Assembly (NCBI GenBank): GCA_026785975.1
Contig: JAJAZB010000212.1
Location: forward strand, 1 to 35,348
Reading direction: 5' to 3'
Length of the DNA stretch: 35,348 bases
DNA from: Cytophagaceae bacterium
GTDB taxonomy: Bacteria; Bacteroidota; Bacteroidia; Cytophagales; Spirosomataceae
The notes under the pieces were generated by a model. The model did no database searches. It was not told the DNA's origin and was given only the letters and a program-made list of their open reading frames with translations. Shown piece after piece: positions 1 through 7,248 of this stretch. The position numbers and the translations under genes were made by a program. Position 1 is the first letter of the stretch. Every line of letters starts with the position of its first letter.

Positions 1-46
1 AATTGCTCCATAGCGTAGGGTTTAAACCCTACGCTATGGAGCAATT
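1..46. repeat. Perfect 46-bp palindrome at window edge
   Basis: The left arm AATTGCTCCATAGCGTAGGG plus TTT is followed at once by its exact reverse complement, and a C and six Ts come next. It could end transcription of a gene left of the window on the plus strand. It has the same layout (CC-purine-TAGCG, central TTTAAA or CTTAAG) as the palindromes at 7973 and 10628, so it probably belongs to the same dispersed family. It may extend beyond the window start. Confidence 0.7.
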
Positions 47-91
47 CTTTTTTGAACGTTCTTTGATGGTTTCTTTCAACATCGTTTACCC

Positions 92-1603
92 ATGAAACTC
101 TTCACCGTTGAGCAAATCCGCGCCTGGGATGCCTACACGATGGAACACGAGCCGGTTTCGTCCGTTGATTTAATGGAACGGGCGGCGTCGGCGCTGGCGG
201 ACTGGCTGCTGGCTGCTTACGCACCGACCGGAGAACTACGCGTCGGCGGTCGGAGCTACCTGTTTTGTGGGATGGGCAACAACGGCGGCGATGGGTTGGT
301 GGTAGCCCGGCTGCTGAGCCAGGCAGGTTGGCCCGTCGAGGTGTTCGTGGTGCGCCACGCGGAGCGATCATCGCCCGATTTTCAAATTAATCTTGACCGG
401 TTTGAAAAAATTGGAAACGTAACCTGGGTTGAACCAGAACATCCCGTTTTCCCCGAAATTCCGCCCGATTCGCTGGTGATCGACGCGCTGCTCGGCACTG
501 GCCTGAGCCGCCCGGCGAGCGGAATTCTGGCCGAAATCATTGGAAAAATTAACGCCTCCGACGCCACCGTCGTGGCGGTAGACATCGCCTCGGGTCTTTT
601 CGCCGATGCACCCAATGGCCCCGGCGATCCCATCGTCCGGCCTACGCACACGGTTACGTTTCAACGGCCAAAACTGGCTTTTATGCAACCTAAACTGGCT
701 GAATTTGTCGGGCAAGGACACGTGCTCGACATCGGGCTTTCAACGGAATTTGACGAAAAGACGGACACGCCTTTTTTTCTCACCGACGCACCCGAAATTC
801 AGCGAATTCAAAAACCCCGCAGTCAATTTTCGCACAAAGGCACGTACGGTCACGCCCTATTGCTGGTGGGGAGTTTCGGTAAAATTGGGGCGGCGGTCCT
901 GGCGGCGCGGGCTTGCCTGCGAAGTGGCGTTGGGCTGCTTACCGTGCAGGTGCCCGGCTGCGGCTATGACATCCTGCAAACCACCGCGCCCGAAGCCATG
1001 TGCCTCATCGACCCCGACGAGCAGACGCACACGACGGTACCCGATTTGGCCCCGTACCAAAGTATCGGTGTCGGGCCGGGCTTGGGCAAGGACGAAAAAA
1101 CAGCCGCGTTTTTGGCAGAATTACTCGAAAAAGCCGGGAAAGCCAACGTGCCGCTCGTGGTGGATGCCGACGCACTAAACCTGCTTTCGGAGGATAAAAA
1201 TTTATTCGCAAAACTCCCGCCCGGTAGCCTGCTTACGCCCCATCCGAAGGAGTTTGAACGCTTGGCGGGGAAGTGGGCCAACGACTACGAAAAGCTGGCG
1301 CTGCTCCGGGATTTTTGCCAAAAATACCGCGTCGTGGTGACGCTGAAAGGTGCGTACACCGCCATCGGTACGCCGGAAGGCGAAGTGCATTTCAACACCA
1401 CCGGCAACCCCGGCATGGCGACCGGCGGCACCGGCGATGTGCTGACTGGCGTGCTGACGGCGCTTCGGGCACAGGGTTACGGGCCGGTAGAAGCGGCGAA
1501 GTTCGGCGTGTTTCAGCACGGCCTGGCGGGTGATCGGGCCGTGGAAAAGCGGGGCTTTTCAACCTTGATCGCGGGTGATTTGGTCGAGCATCTCGGCTGG
1601 TAG
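92..1603 (+). CDS. nnr: Bifunctional NAD(P)H-hydrate epimerase / ADP-dependent dehydratase
   Basis: This is a 503-residue two-domain metabolite-repair enzyme. The N-terminal YjeF-type half (about residues 1-215) epimerises damaged R/S NAD(P)H hydrates. The C-terminal ribokinase-like half (about 235-503) dehydrates the S form using ADP. Visible motifs are GNNGGDG at residues 62-68 in the epimerase and NPGMATGGTGD near 437-447 in the dehydratase, preceded by VDADALNLL. The length matches the usual bacterial fusion of about 490-510 residues. The ATG at 92 gives the expected N-terminus. It stands alone on this strand, and its last 45 nt overlap the convergent glycosyltransferase gene. It is a cytoplasmic housekeeping gene. 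The family assignment is secure. Confidence 0.95.
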   Translation: MKLFTVEQIRAWDAYTMEHEPVSSVDLMERAASALADWLLAAYAPTGELRVGGRSYLFCGMGNNGGDGLVVARLLSQAGWPVEVFVVRHAERSSPDFQINLDRFEKIGNVTWVEPEHPVFPEIPPDSLVIDALLGTGLSRPASGILAEIIGKINASDATVVAVDIASGLFADAPNGPGDPIVRPTHTVTFQRPKLAFMQPKLAEFVGQGHVLDIGLSTEFDEKTDTPFFLTDAPEIQRIQKPRSQFSHKGTYGHALLLVGSFGKIGAAVLAARACLRSGVGLLTVQVPGCGYDILQTTAPEAMCLIDPDEQTHTTVPDLAPYQSIGVGPGLGKDEKTAAFLAELLEKAGKANVPLVVDADALNLLSEDKNLFAKLPPGSLLTPHPKEFERLAGKWANDYEKLALLRDFCQKYRVVVTLKGAYTAIGTPEGEVHFNTTGNPGMATGGTGDVLTGVLTALRAQGYGPVEAAKFGVFQHGLAGDRAVEKRGFSTLIAGDLVEHLGW

Positions 1604-2191
1604 GTCGGCAACAGTATCCACGTCGCTGAGAACGGGCAGTAAGTAAAACGATTTGTTGAGTCGGCCCAAATCGTCGAGCGTATCGCGCAGGACGGAGGCC
1701 GTGCTCCAGGTTTTGTTCCGGAAAATTTTCCCTTCAACCTGTTTCATGCCCAGCAAATAATACCCCCCGTCGCGGGCCGGGCCGATGACAAAATCGTGGG
1801 TTTCGAGCGCGATAAAGGCTTTAATCAGCAAACTACCCGATAGCTCCGGGCAGTCGGAACCGACGATAATGGCCCGCGTAACGCCTTTTTCAGCCAACAC
1901 CTTTTGAAATGCATCATTCATCCGATCACCGAGGGTTGGGCCGTGTTGTACCTTTTTTTCGTAATTCGGGCTGTTCCACTCGTCAGTTTCATCCACAAAA
2001 TCGGAGTAGAACAGAAATTTACGAAACGGTAAACCTTCGGTAGTTTGGCGGGTGCTGGTGAGGAGAAGTTGGTAAATCCGGAGGGCTTTTTCGTCGCCTA
2101 ATTCCTGCGCAATCCGGGTTTTAACGTAGCCCGCGCGCGGGTTTTTGATAAAAACAAGCAGAGCCTGATGCGCATGAGCAGCGAGGGGCAT
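1559..2191 (-). CDS. Arsenosugar-associated glycosyltransferase (TIGR04282/DUF2064 type)
   Basis: A 210-residue protein resembling the small GT-A fold transferases found beside ArsS-type radical SAM enzymes. It begins with a nucleotide-binding-like strand (ALLVFIKNPRAGYVKTRI), has a central VGSDCPEL motif (nucleotide-sugar or metal binding) and a GPARDGGYYLLG motif typical of the family. In arsenosugar synthesis such an enzyme is proposed to act on the dimethylarsinoyl-ribose made after ArsS, but its substrate has not been shown to my knowledge. It is the last gene of the arsS unit, separated from arsS by a long inverted repeat. Its 3' end overlaps nnr tail to tail by 45 nt. The family is confident, the role is inferred from context. 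Confidence 0.82.
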   Translation of the reverse strand: MPLAAHAHQALLVFIKNPRAGYVKTRIAQELGDEKALRIYQLLLTSTRQTTEGLPFRKFLFYSDFVDETDEWNSPNYEKKVQHGPTLGDRMNDAFQKVLAEKGVTRAIIVGSDCPELSGSLLIKAFIALETHDFVIGPARDGGYYLLGMKQVEGKIFRNKTWSTASVLRDTLDDLGRLNKSFYLLPVLSDVDTVADLPAEMLDQITRDQG

Positions 2192-2227
2192 ATCAGTTTT
2201 TCAAAGATGGAAGTTTGAATTGAGTTC

Positions 2228-2403
2228 ACCCGTCATTGCAGGCAGACGCCCGTCATTGCGAGAAAGGAACGCAGTGACTGACGAAGCAATCTGTCGGAGC
2301 GGGCCAGAATCATTGGTAGGCCAGCTTTTCGGGTGTGGCTTCGGCAGCAGATTGCTTCGTCGTTCCTCCTCGCAATGACGGGCGTCTGCCTGCAATGACG
2401 GGT
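2228..2403. repeat. Inverted repeat of the CGTCATTGCGAG family
   Basis: The left arm (2228-2293) and right arm (2348-2403) are nearly exact reverse complements; the left carries about 10 extra nt. Each arm contains CCCGTCATTGC twice and ends in GAAGCAATCTG. This word family is widely dispersed in bacterial genomes. It lies between the glycosyltransferase start and the arsS stop, inside what would otherwise be an operon, and could form a very large RNA hairpin there. Confidence 0.85.
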
Positions 2404-2414
2404 TTACGCCCCAT

Positions 2415-3452
2415 TCACGCCGCCACCTCGCCGCCACAACTGCTGCCTGCCCCGGCGGTGCAGCCGTAGCAGTGTTGTTTCAAAACAATGTTGCGGTCGT
2501 TGAGGGCCTGAACGTTAAAATCGCTGACGTGTTGGGGGGCAGTACTTTCCACCGTCAGGTCGAGCATTTGGTTGAAATCGCAGTCGTACAAACGACCGTC
2601 CCAACCCACCGAAATGGTGTTGCGGCACATGACGTTGAGGGCGGCCGTGGGGTTGAAGGCGTTTACGAGTTTTTCCATGTACTTCTCGTAATTGCCGCTG
2701 CGCATCAGGTAATCGAGGTAGCGACTGATGGGCATATTGGTGATAGCAAACAGGCTGTTGAAGGCAACACCGTGGTTTTTTTGCAACGCAAGTTTAAAAT
2801 CGCGCTCCAACTCGGCCTGCGGTGGCGGCATAAACGCCCCCGCCGGATTGTAAACTAAATTGAGCGTCAGCCCGGTACCGGGCTGACCGTAGCCGACCGC
2901 GTTGAGCAATTTTAAGGCTTCGATGGAGTCCTGGAAAACGCCATTGCCCCGCTGCCGATCCGTGCGGCTGGCTTCGTAAAACGGCAGCGACGACACCACC
3001 TCGACACCATGCCGGGCGTAAAATTCGGGCAAATCGCGGTACTTGGGATTGGCCACGATGATCGTCAGGTTGCAACGCACCATGACGTGACGGCCCAGTT
3101 TTTTGACTTCTTCGACAAACCAGCGAAAATCTGGATTCATCTCCGGTGCTCCGCCCGTTAGATCCACCGTCGAAATGTCCGTCTGCGCCAGGGCGTGTAG
3201 GCATTGCTGCATCGTGGCGCGGGTCATAATTTCCTTGCGATCCGGCCCGGCATCCACGTGACAATGCGCGCAGGTTTGGTTGCACATTTTGCCGAGATTA
3301 ACCTGGAAAATCTCAATGCCCGTGGGCCGCAAGGGATTCAGGCCGTAGGTGGCGAGTTTTTCGGCAAAAGGGGGCAAAGCGGGCTGATCCAGCACGTCGA
3401 GTTGCTGCTGACTGTGAGATAGCGGGTGCTGGCTGGCGCGGAGGCTTTTCAT
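2415..3452 (-). CDS. arsS: Arsenosugar biosynthesis radical SAM protein ArsS
   Basis: A 345-residue radical SAM enzyme. The 4Fe-4S cluster motif is C57-x3-C61-x2-C64, followed by the SAM-binding DLTGGAPEMNP stretch. The C-terminal Cys-rich part has a Cys in VMCRNT, a Cys in DCDF, and C328, C331 and C339 in the tail CYGCTAGAGSSCGG. That ending is characteristic of the ArsS (rSAM/selenodomain) family; some relatives are reported to carry selenocysteine in it, but here it is encoded as Cys. ArsS is known to transfer a 5'-deoxyadenosyl group from SAM to dimethylarsenite, giving the arsenosugar precursor. It is flanked by inverted repeats on both sides and lies downstream of the peroxidase-like gene. 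The length is normal. Confidence 0.93.
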   Translation of the reverse strand: MKSLRASQHPLSHSQQQLDVLDQPALPPFAEKLATYGLNPLRPTGIEIFQVNLGKMCNQTCAHCHVDAGPDRKEIMTRATMQQCLHALAQTDISTVDLTGGAPEMNPDFRWFVEEVKKLGRHVMVRCNLTIIVANPKYRDLPEFYARHGVEVVSSLPFYEASRTDRQRGNGVFQDSIEALKLLNAVGYGQPGTGLTLNLVYNPAGAFMPPPQAELERDFKLALQKNHGVAFNSLFAITNMPISRYLDYLMRSGNYEKYMEKLVNAFNPTAALNVMCRNTISVGWDGRLYDCDFNQMLDLTVESTAPQHVSDFNVQALNDRNIVLKQHCYGCTAGAGSSCGGEVAA

Positions 3453-3456
3453 AAAG

Positions 3457-3538
3457 AGGATTCAGGAGTCAGGATTCAGGAGTCAGGAGAGAATTGTATT
3501 TCTACTTAATTCTGATTCCTGACTTCTGAGTCCTCCTC
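3457..3538. repeat. Hairpin built from AGGATTCAGGAGTC words
   Basis: AGGATTCAGGAGTC occurs twice in tandem (3457-3484) and is followed by AGGAG. The opposite arm (about 3509-3537) carries degenerate reverse-complement copies (TTCTGATTCCTGACTTCTGA). It sits between the peroxidase-like stop and the arsS start, so it would lie in an intercistronic RNA. Confidence 0.8.
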
Positions 3539-3542
3539 CCAA

Positions 3543-3875
3543 CTACATACTGATTTCTTTGACTTTGTTCATCATTTGGACGCCGTGGACGAGGGTGGCG
3601 CCGCCCCGGATGGCCGCCGCCACGTGGACGGCTTCCATCATCATGCCTTCGGTGGCCCCTTTTTCGTAGGCATCAGTGGAGTAGGCATCGATGCAGTACG
3701 GACACTGCACGGTGTGCGATACGGCCAGGGCGATGAGCGATTTCTCGCGGGCGGTGAGTTCGCCTTCCTTGAAAACATCGCCGTAATAACTGAAAAACTT
3801 ATCGGCCAGGCCTTTGTTCCATTCGCCGATGTTGCCGAATTTCTGGAGGTCGGCGGGGTTGTAGTAGGTTTCCAC
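3543..3875 (-). CDS. Arsenosugar-associated peroxidase-like protein (CMD/AhpD fold)
   Basis: A 110-residue member of the carboxymuconolactone decarboxylase/AhpD-like group. The C58-x2-C61 pair in QCPYCIDAY, preceded by H54 in AVSHTV, is the redox or proton-relay motif of alkylhydroperoxidases. The HVAAAIRGGATLVHG stretch forms the other conserved helix. This subfamily repeatedly occurs next to ArsS. It may reduce an arsenic(V) or peroxide intermediate, but that is inference. The start is a GTG at 3875: no in-frame ATG lies upstream and the sequence from this codon matches the family N-terminus. It is the first gene of the second arsenic unit, 87 nt upstream of arsS beyond a terminator separating it from the first unit. 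Confidence 0.88.
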   Translation of the reverse strand: METYYNPADLQKFGNIGEWNKGLADKFFSYYGDVFKEGELTAREKSLIALAVSHTVQCPYCIDAYSTDAYEKGATEGMMMEAVHVAAAIRGGATLVHGVQMMNKVKEISM

Positions 3876-3962
3876 GGTTGGGAAAAGTTGGAGGTAGTGA
3901 ATCGTTGCGGGTAGAATGAATACAAACCCGGTAAAAGTTCATGCCCGTTCGTTCAAACCTAC

Positions 3963-3997
3963 GAAAAAAGCCCGCCAATGGAGGATTGGCGGGCGGA
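3963..3997 (-). terminator. Rho-independent terminator of the arsR-led operon
   Basis: Read on the minus strand, a perfect 10-bp stem GCCCGCCAAT / ATTGGCGGGC with a 5-nt loop is followed by six Ts. It starts about 20 nt after the metallophosphoesterase stop, so it most likely ends that transcript and separates it from the peroxidase/arsS unit. Confidence 0.88.
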
Positions 3998-4015
3998 CAT
4001 TCGGCGGCAAAAATT

Positions 4016-4816
4016 TCACTTCGCCAGCCGCAACGCCTCGGCGTAGGCGTTGGGCAGGGGGCTTTCTTCCACGGCGTGCGCGGCTTTTTCCACGTCGTAA
4101 GCTACCCGCACAAATTCTACGCCGAGGGCCTCGGGTTGGTCGGCGGGGCTGGTTTCATCAATCGTCAGCAGCACGTACCCGGCGCGGGGGTCGCCGTCTT
4201 TGGGTTTGCCGACCGAACCGATGTTGATGGCGTGGCGGAAACGCGGACCGGTTTCGGTGTCTTCGGTCAAAATCCGGTGGTATGGTTTGTGGGTGTGGCC
4301 GAAACACATCACGTCGGCATTGGCCTGCGTCATCACGTGCTTCAGGCTTTTTTCTTCCCGGTCTTCAAGCAGATACTCGTTGATTCGTCGCGGACTGCCG
4401 TGGACGAAGAGCAGATTCAGAAATTCTTGCCCGCCCCAGAGCCGTTCGGGGTTGTTGCTCAGGTCGAATTCGAGGCGAATGTGCGCGGGAAGCGTGCGCA
4501 AAAACGCCCGCTCGTCGGGGCCGACGACTTCGTTGGTGTAGGCAATCGACACCTTGCCGTTGGCCTTTTCCTGCTCCTCGCGGTAGGCACAACCGCAGTC
4601 GTCGGAGGCGCGGCCAATGCCGAAGTCGTAGTTTCCGGCAATCGTGGGAATACCCCGCCGCCGGATTTCGGCGATTACTTCGTTGGGCCAGATGTTGTAA
4701 CCGACCAAATCGCCGAGGCAATACACGGCGTCAGGTTTACGGGCGTCGATGTCGGCCAACACGGCTTCGAGGGCGGGCAGGTTGGCGTGGATGTCGGAAA
4801 AAAGGGCGACTTTCAT
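4016..4816 (-). CDS. Calcineurin-like metallophosphoesterase of the arsenic operon
   Basis: A 266-residue single-domain metallophosphoesterase of the YfcE/MJ0936-like type. The metal-ligand motifs appear in order: FSDIHAN (D8, H10), LGDLVGY, GNYDFG, FVHGSPR and FGHTHKPYH. There is no signal peptide, so it is cytoplasmic. The start at 4816 is preferred because its ATG overlaps the aquaporin stop (ATGA), implying translational coupling; an upstream extension would lack homology. As last gene of the arsR operon it may remove a phosphate from an arsenosugar or nucleotide intermediate, but no substrate is visible in the sequence. The fold is certain, the role is inferred. Confidence 0.87.
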   Translation of the reverse strand: MKVALFSDIHANLPALEAVLADIDARKPDAVYCLGDLVGYNIWPNEVIAEIRRRGIPTIAGNYDFGIGRASDDCGCAYREEQEKANGKVSIAYTNEVVGPDERAFLRTLPAHIRLEFDLSNNPERLWGGQEFLNLLFVHGSPRRINEYLLEDREEKSLKHVMTQANADVMCFGHTHKPYHRILTEDTETGPRFRHAINIGSVGKPKDGDPRAGYVLLTIDETSPADQPEALGVEFVRVAYDVEKAAHAVEESPLPNAYAEALRLAK

Positions 4817-5460
4817 GCAGGGGTTGGATAAAAAATTCGGTTTAGCATCACCGCCGCGAGCACACCCAGCGGCGGGGCCGTGAGGTAAATCCAGAGGAAA
4901 TTGAATTGGCCGGAAACCAGCGCCGGGGCCAGCGAGCGGGCGGGGTTCATCGACGCCCCGCACACCGGCCCGGCAAACAGCGCCTCCAGCCCCACCGTCG
5001 CGCCGATGGCGATGGCAGCGGTAATGCCTTTTTCTTTCGCGCCGGTCGTAACGTTGAGAATGACCAGCATCAGCAGCAGAGTCAACAGGGTTTCAAACAC
5101 GAAGGATTGCATTGCCGAGCCAGCGGGCAACGTAGCGCCGAGCCGTTGGTTCTCGGGAAAAAGCAAGCGCAATAGCCCACTGGCAACGAGCGCCCCGAGG
5201 GTTTGGGCCAGCAGGTACGGGCCAACCCGGTTCCAGGCAAACCGACCCGCCAGGGCAAAACCCAGCGTAACGGCGGGGTTGAAATGCGCCCCTGACACCT
5301 CGCCGAGGGCAAAAATGAGTACCATCGCCACCAGCCCGAACGTGGCCGCAATGCCCGCGTGACCCGGCTGACTGAACGTCTGACTAACCACGATGGCCCC
5401 CGTTCCGGCGAAAACGAGGAAGAACGTGCCGAAGGCTTCGGCAATCAGGCTCCGGTTCAT
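4813..5460 (-). CDS. Aquaporin / MIP-family channel, probably an arsenic-permeable type
   Basis: A 215-residue polytopic membrane protein with the two half-helix NPA boxes at residues 61-63 (HFNPAVT) and 172-174 (SMNPARS). The Arg after the second box is the usual selectivity-filter residue. Six hydrophobic segments can be traced. The start at 5460 lies 2 nt after the arsM stop; a start 10 codons earlier would overlap arsM. MIP channels in ars operons (AqpS type) pass uncharged arsenite or methylarsenite. Here it lies between arsM and a phosphoesterase, with no efflux pump in the window. The channel identity is secure; arsenic as cargo follows from context. Confidence 0.87.
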   Translation of the reverse strand: MNRSLIAEAFGTFFLVFAGTGAIVVSQTFSQPGHAGIAATFGLVAMVLIFALGEVSGAHFNPAVTLGFALAGRFAWNRVGPYLLAQTLGALVASGLLRLLFPENQRLGATLPAGSAMQSFVFETLLTLLLMLVILNVTTGAKEKGITAAIAIGATVGLEALFAGPVCGASMNPARSLAPALVSGQFNFLWIYLTAPPLGVLAAVMLNRIFYPTPA

Positions 5461-5462
5461 GC

Positions 5463-6347
5463 TCAGCAGCAACTCGAATCCGGGCCGCAACAGGCGGCTT
5501 TGGCTTCGTTGCTGTGTGCATTAATTTTTTTCGTCCCTGCTTTTTCGCCGTACACCGTGATACTCACCACGCCCGCGCCGGAGGCCCGGAAGTCGGCGAG
5601 TTGTGGTTCCGATAAATAAGATTTCAAAATCTCATCGGGTAGGGAAATGGGTTTGGCTTTTTGCAAACTCAGGTTCTGAAAACCCGCCTCGCGCAGTCCG
5701 CCGAGGTAGGCTTCCTGGTCGATGGCCCCGCTCACGCAACCCGCGTAGAGTTCGGCGGCCTGCTTGATTTCCTCCGGTAATTCCCCAACCAGCACGATGT
5801 CGGAAATACTGAAATGCCCGCCGGGTTTCAAAACCCGAAACATATCCCGGAAAACCGCCGGTTTGTCGGGTACCAGATTGAGCACGCAATTGCTCACGAT
5901 CACGTCGGCGACGGTGTCCGAAACGGGCATGGCCTCGATGTCGCCGAAGCGAAATTCAACGTTGTTGAAACCGCGCACCTCCGCATTGCGGCGGGCTTTT
6001 TCGATCATCGCGGGCGTGAAATCCACGCCGATCACCTTGCCTGTCGGGCCGGTTTCGTGGCGGGCTACGAAGGCATCGTTGCCCGCGCCCGAGCCGAGGT
6101 CGATCACCGTGTCGCCGGGCCGAATTTGGGCAAACTGCGTGGGTAAGCCGCAGCCCAAGCCTAAATCCGCTTCGGGCACGTAGCCTTCGAGTTGGGCGTA
6201 GCTTTCGGCCATGACGGCGGTATCGACGGTAGAAAGCGACGGGCCGGAGCCGCAGCAGGATGCGGAATTTTGGTCAAAACCTTGCTGGGCTACCCGCGTG
6301 TACGAATCGCGCACGAGGGTTTTGAGTTGATGTTCGGGGTTTTCCAT
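5463..6347 (-). CDS. arsM: Arsenite S-adenosylmethionine methyltransferase
   Basis: A 294-residue class I methyltransferase. The SAM-binding motif is VIDLGSGAGNDAF near residues 81-93. Cysteines typical of ArsM are seen at 31-32 (ASCCGSG), 66 (LGCGLP), 154 (SNCVLNL) and 204 (YAGCVSGA); the last two are 50 residues apart, as in the known algal enzyme. It methylates As(III) stepwise to di- or trimethyl forms, supplying dimethylarsenite for ArsS. An extra C-terminal tail ends in two CC pairs (286-287 and 293-294), likely binding As(III). The start at 6347 gives the usual N-terminus; an ATG 14 codons earlier is possible. The aquaporin gene follows 2 nt later. Confidence 0.95.
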   Translation of the reverse strand: MENPEHQLKTLVRDSYTRVAQQGFDQNSASCCGSGPSLSTVDTAVMAESYAQLEGYVPEADLGLGCGLPTQFAQIRPGDTVIDLGSGAGNDAFVARHETGPTGKVIGVDFTPAMIEKARRNAEVRGFNNVEFRFGDIEAMPVSDTVADVIVSNCVLNLVPDKPAVFRDMFRVLKPGGHFSISDIVLVGELPEEIKQAAELYAGCVSGAIDQEAYLGGLREAGFQNLSLQKAKPISLPDEILKSYLSEPQLADFRASGAGVVSITVYGEKAGTKKINAHSNEAKAACCGPDSSCC

Positions 6348-6360
6348 GGTTGAGTAAAAT

Positions 6361-6374
6361 TTTAACTTGTTAAA
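6361..6374. promoter_or_regulatory. 14-bp palindrome upstream of arsM
   Basis: TTTAAC-TT-GTTAAA is a perfect dyad 14 nt upstream of the arsM start. On the minus strand a TACTTTAA box (one mismatch to TAnnTTTG) overlaps it, so it could mark an internal promoter or operator. No clear -33 TTG was found. AT-rich dyads can occur by chance. Confidence 0.3.
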
Positions 6375-6415
6375 GTAATTCGTACACATACGGCGCTTTA
6401 AAAACCTGGATAGGA

Positions 6416-6907
6416 CTACATGCCCACCCGCTCACTGCGCCGTTCCAGCAGCACGATGTCGCGCCATTCGCCGAGGCGCTGCCCGAGCCGTTCGCGGACG
6501 CCCACGAGCCGGAAACCTGCTTTTTCGTGGAGCCGAAGGCTGGCCTCGTTGAGCGCGTCGATGCTGGCCTGGAGCGTCCAGAGGCCACTTTCCTCGGAGG
6601 CTCTGATGACCTCGACGAGCAGGAGCAAACCAACGCCCCGCCCGCGAAACGCCTCGGCAACGTACACGCTCACTTCGGCGACTCCGCCGAACACGCAGCG
6701 ACCCGACACGGACGAAAGGGCAACCCAACCCGCGACGATCTCGTTTTCGACGGCCACAAAACGATTGTGCGGCAAGTGGCTTTCGGCCCAGTCGGCCCAG
6801 GTGGGTACGCTGGTTTCGAGCGTGGCGATGCCGGCGGCCATGCCTTCGGCGTAAATGCGCAGCACGTCGGCGGCGTGAATCGGGGTTAATTCCTGAATCA
6901 GCAACAT
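6416..6907 (-). CDS. arsN1: GNAT N-acetyltransferase, ArsN1 (arsinothricin/phosphinothricin) type
   Basis: A 163-residue GNAT acetyltransferase. The acetyl-CoA pyrophosphate-binding loop is RGRGVG after VAEVSVYVAEAF. GWVALSSVSGRCVFGGVAEVSVYV in the middle and LHEKAGFRLVGVRERLG plus WRDIVLLERRS at the C-terminus are typical of the phosphinothricin/arsinothricin N-acetyltransferase branch. These enzymes acetylate the alpha-amino group of the arsenic-containing antibiotic arsinothricin or its phosphorus analogue. The gene overlaps arsR by 10 nt, so the two are co-translated. Finding it between arsR and arsM supports an arsenic rather than phosphinothricin role. The exact substrate is inferred. 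Confidence 0.85.
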   Translation of the reverse strand: MLLIQELTPIHAADVLRIYAEGMAAGIATLETSVPTWADWAESHLPHNRFVAVENEIVAGWVALSSVSGRCVFGGVAEVSVYVAEAFRGRGVGLLLLVEVIRASEESGLWTLQASIDALNEASLRLHEKAGFRLVGVRERLGQRLGEWRDIVLLERRSERVGM

Positions 6908-7224
6908 TTCATTTGTTCGTCGGTGGTGGTGAAAAAGCCGTCGAAGAGGTCTTTGGCGGCGGCAAACGCGGCTTCATCGATGCAATAGCACACGTTTAAG
7001 CCGTCCACGTTGCCTTGAATCAATCCGCCATTTTTGAGTTCCTGCAAATGCTGGCTGACGGTGGTGCGGCTGAGTGGCAGTTCCAGGGCAATATCGCCCG
7101 AAATGCAGGTTTTCGTTTTGGCTAAATGCTGTAAAATGGCCACCCGCGCCGGGTGCGAAAGGAGCTTGGCAATCCGGGCGACTTCGCGTTGGGTATCGGC
7201 AAACGCTTCGGTTTTGGCGTACAT
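6898..7224 (-). CDS. arsR: ArsR-family transcriptional repressor
   Basis: A 108-residue winged-helix repressor leading the arsenic operon. The recognition helix lies near residues 49-67 (PLSRTTVSQHLQELKNGGLI). Instead of the classic CVC site it has one Cys at 40 in the preceding helix (TKTCISGD), a second group at 79 and 81 (VCYC), and CC as its last two residues. These are candidate As(III) ligands, an arrangement seen in atypical ArsR proteins. It binds DNA when free and releases it on As(III) binding. A consensus promoter with a dyad between the -7 box and the ATG lies just upstream, suggesting autoregulation. Confidence 0.92.
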   Translation of the reverse strand: MYAKTEAFADTQREVARIAKLLSHPARVAILQHLAKTKTCISGDIALELPLSRTTVSQHLQELKNGGLIQGNVDGLNVCYCIDEAAFAAAKDLFDGFFTTTDEQMKCC

Positions 7225-7228
7225 AATC

Positions 7229-7239
7229 TGAATTATTCA
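7229..7239. promoter_or_regulatory. Candidate ArsR operator
   Basis: TGAAT-T-ATTCA is a perfect dyad with a one-base centre, placed between the -7 box and the arsR start codon. Its position fits a repressor blocking transcription start. It is short, so this is inference. Confidence 0.4.
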
Positions 7240-7248
7240 AGTATGACG

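Noticed and set aside
2201-2437. A 78-residue minus-strand open frame containing CEEERRSNLL
   Set aside because: It lies within the CGTCATTGC inverted repeat; this translated repeat is a classic false gene call.
3941-4831. A 296-residue plus-strand open frame
   Set aside because: Antisense of the metallophosphoesterase, Gly/Val-rich with no recognisable motif.
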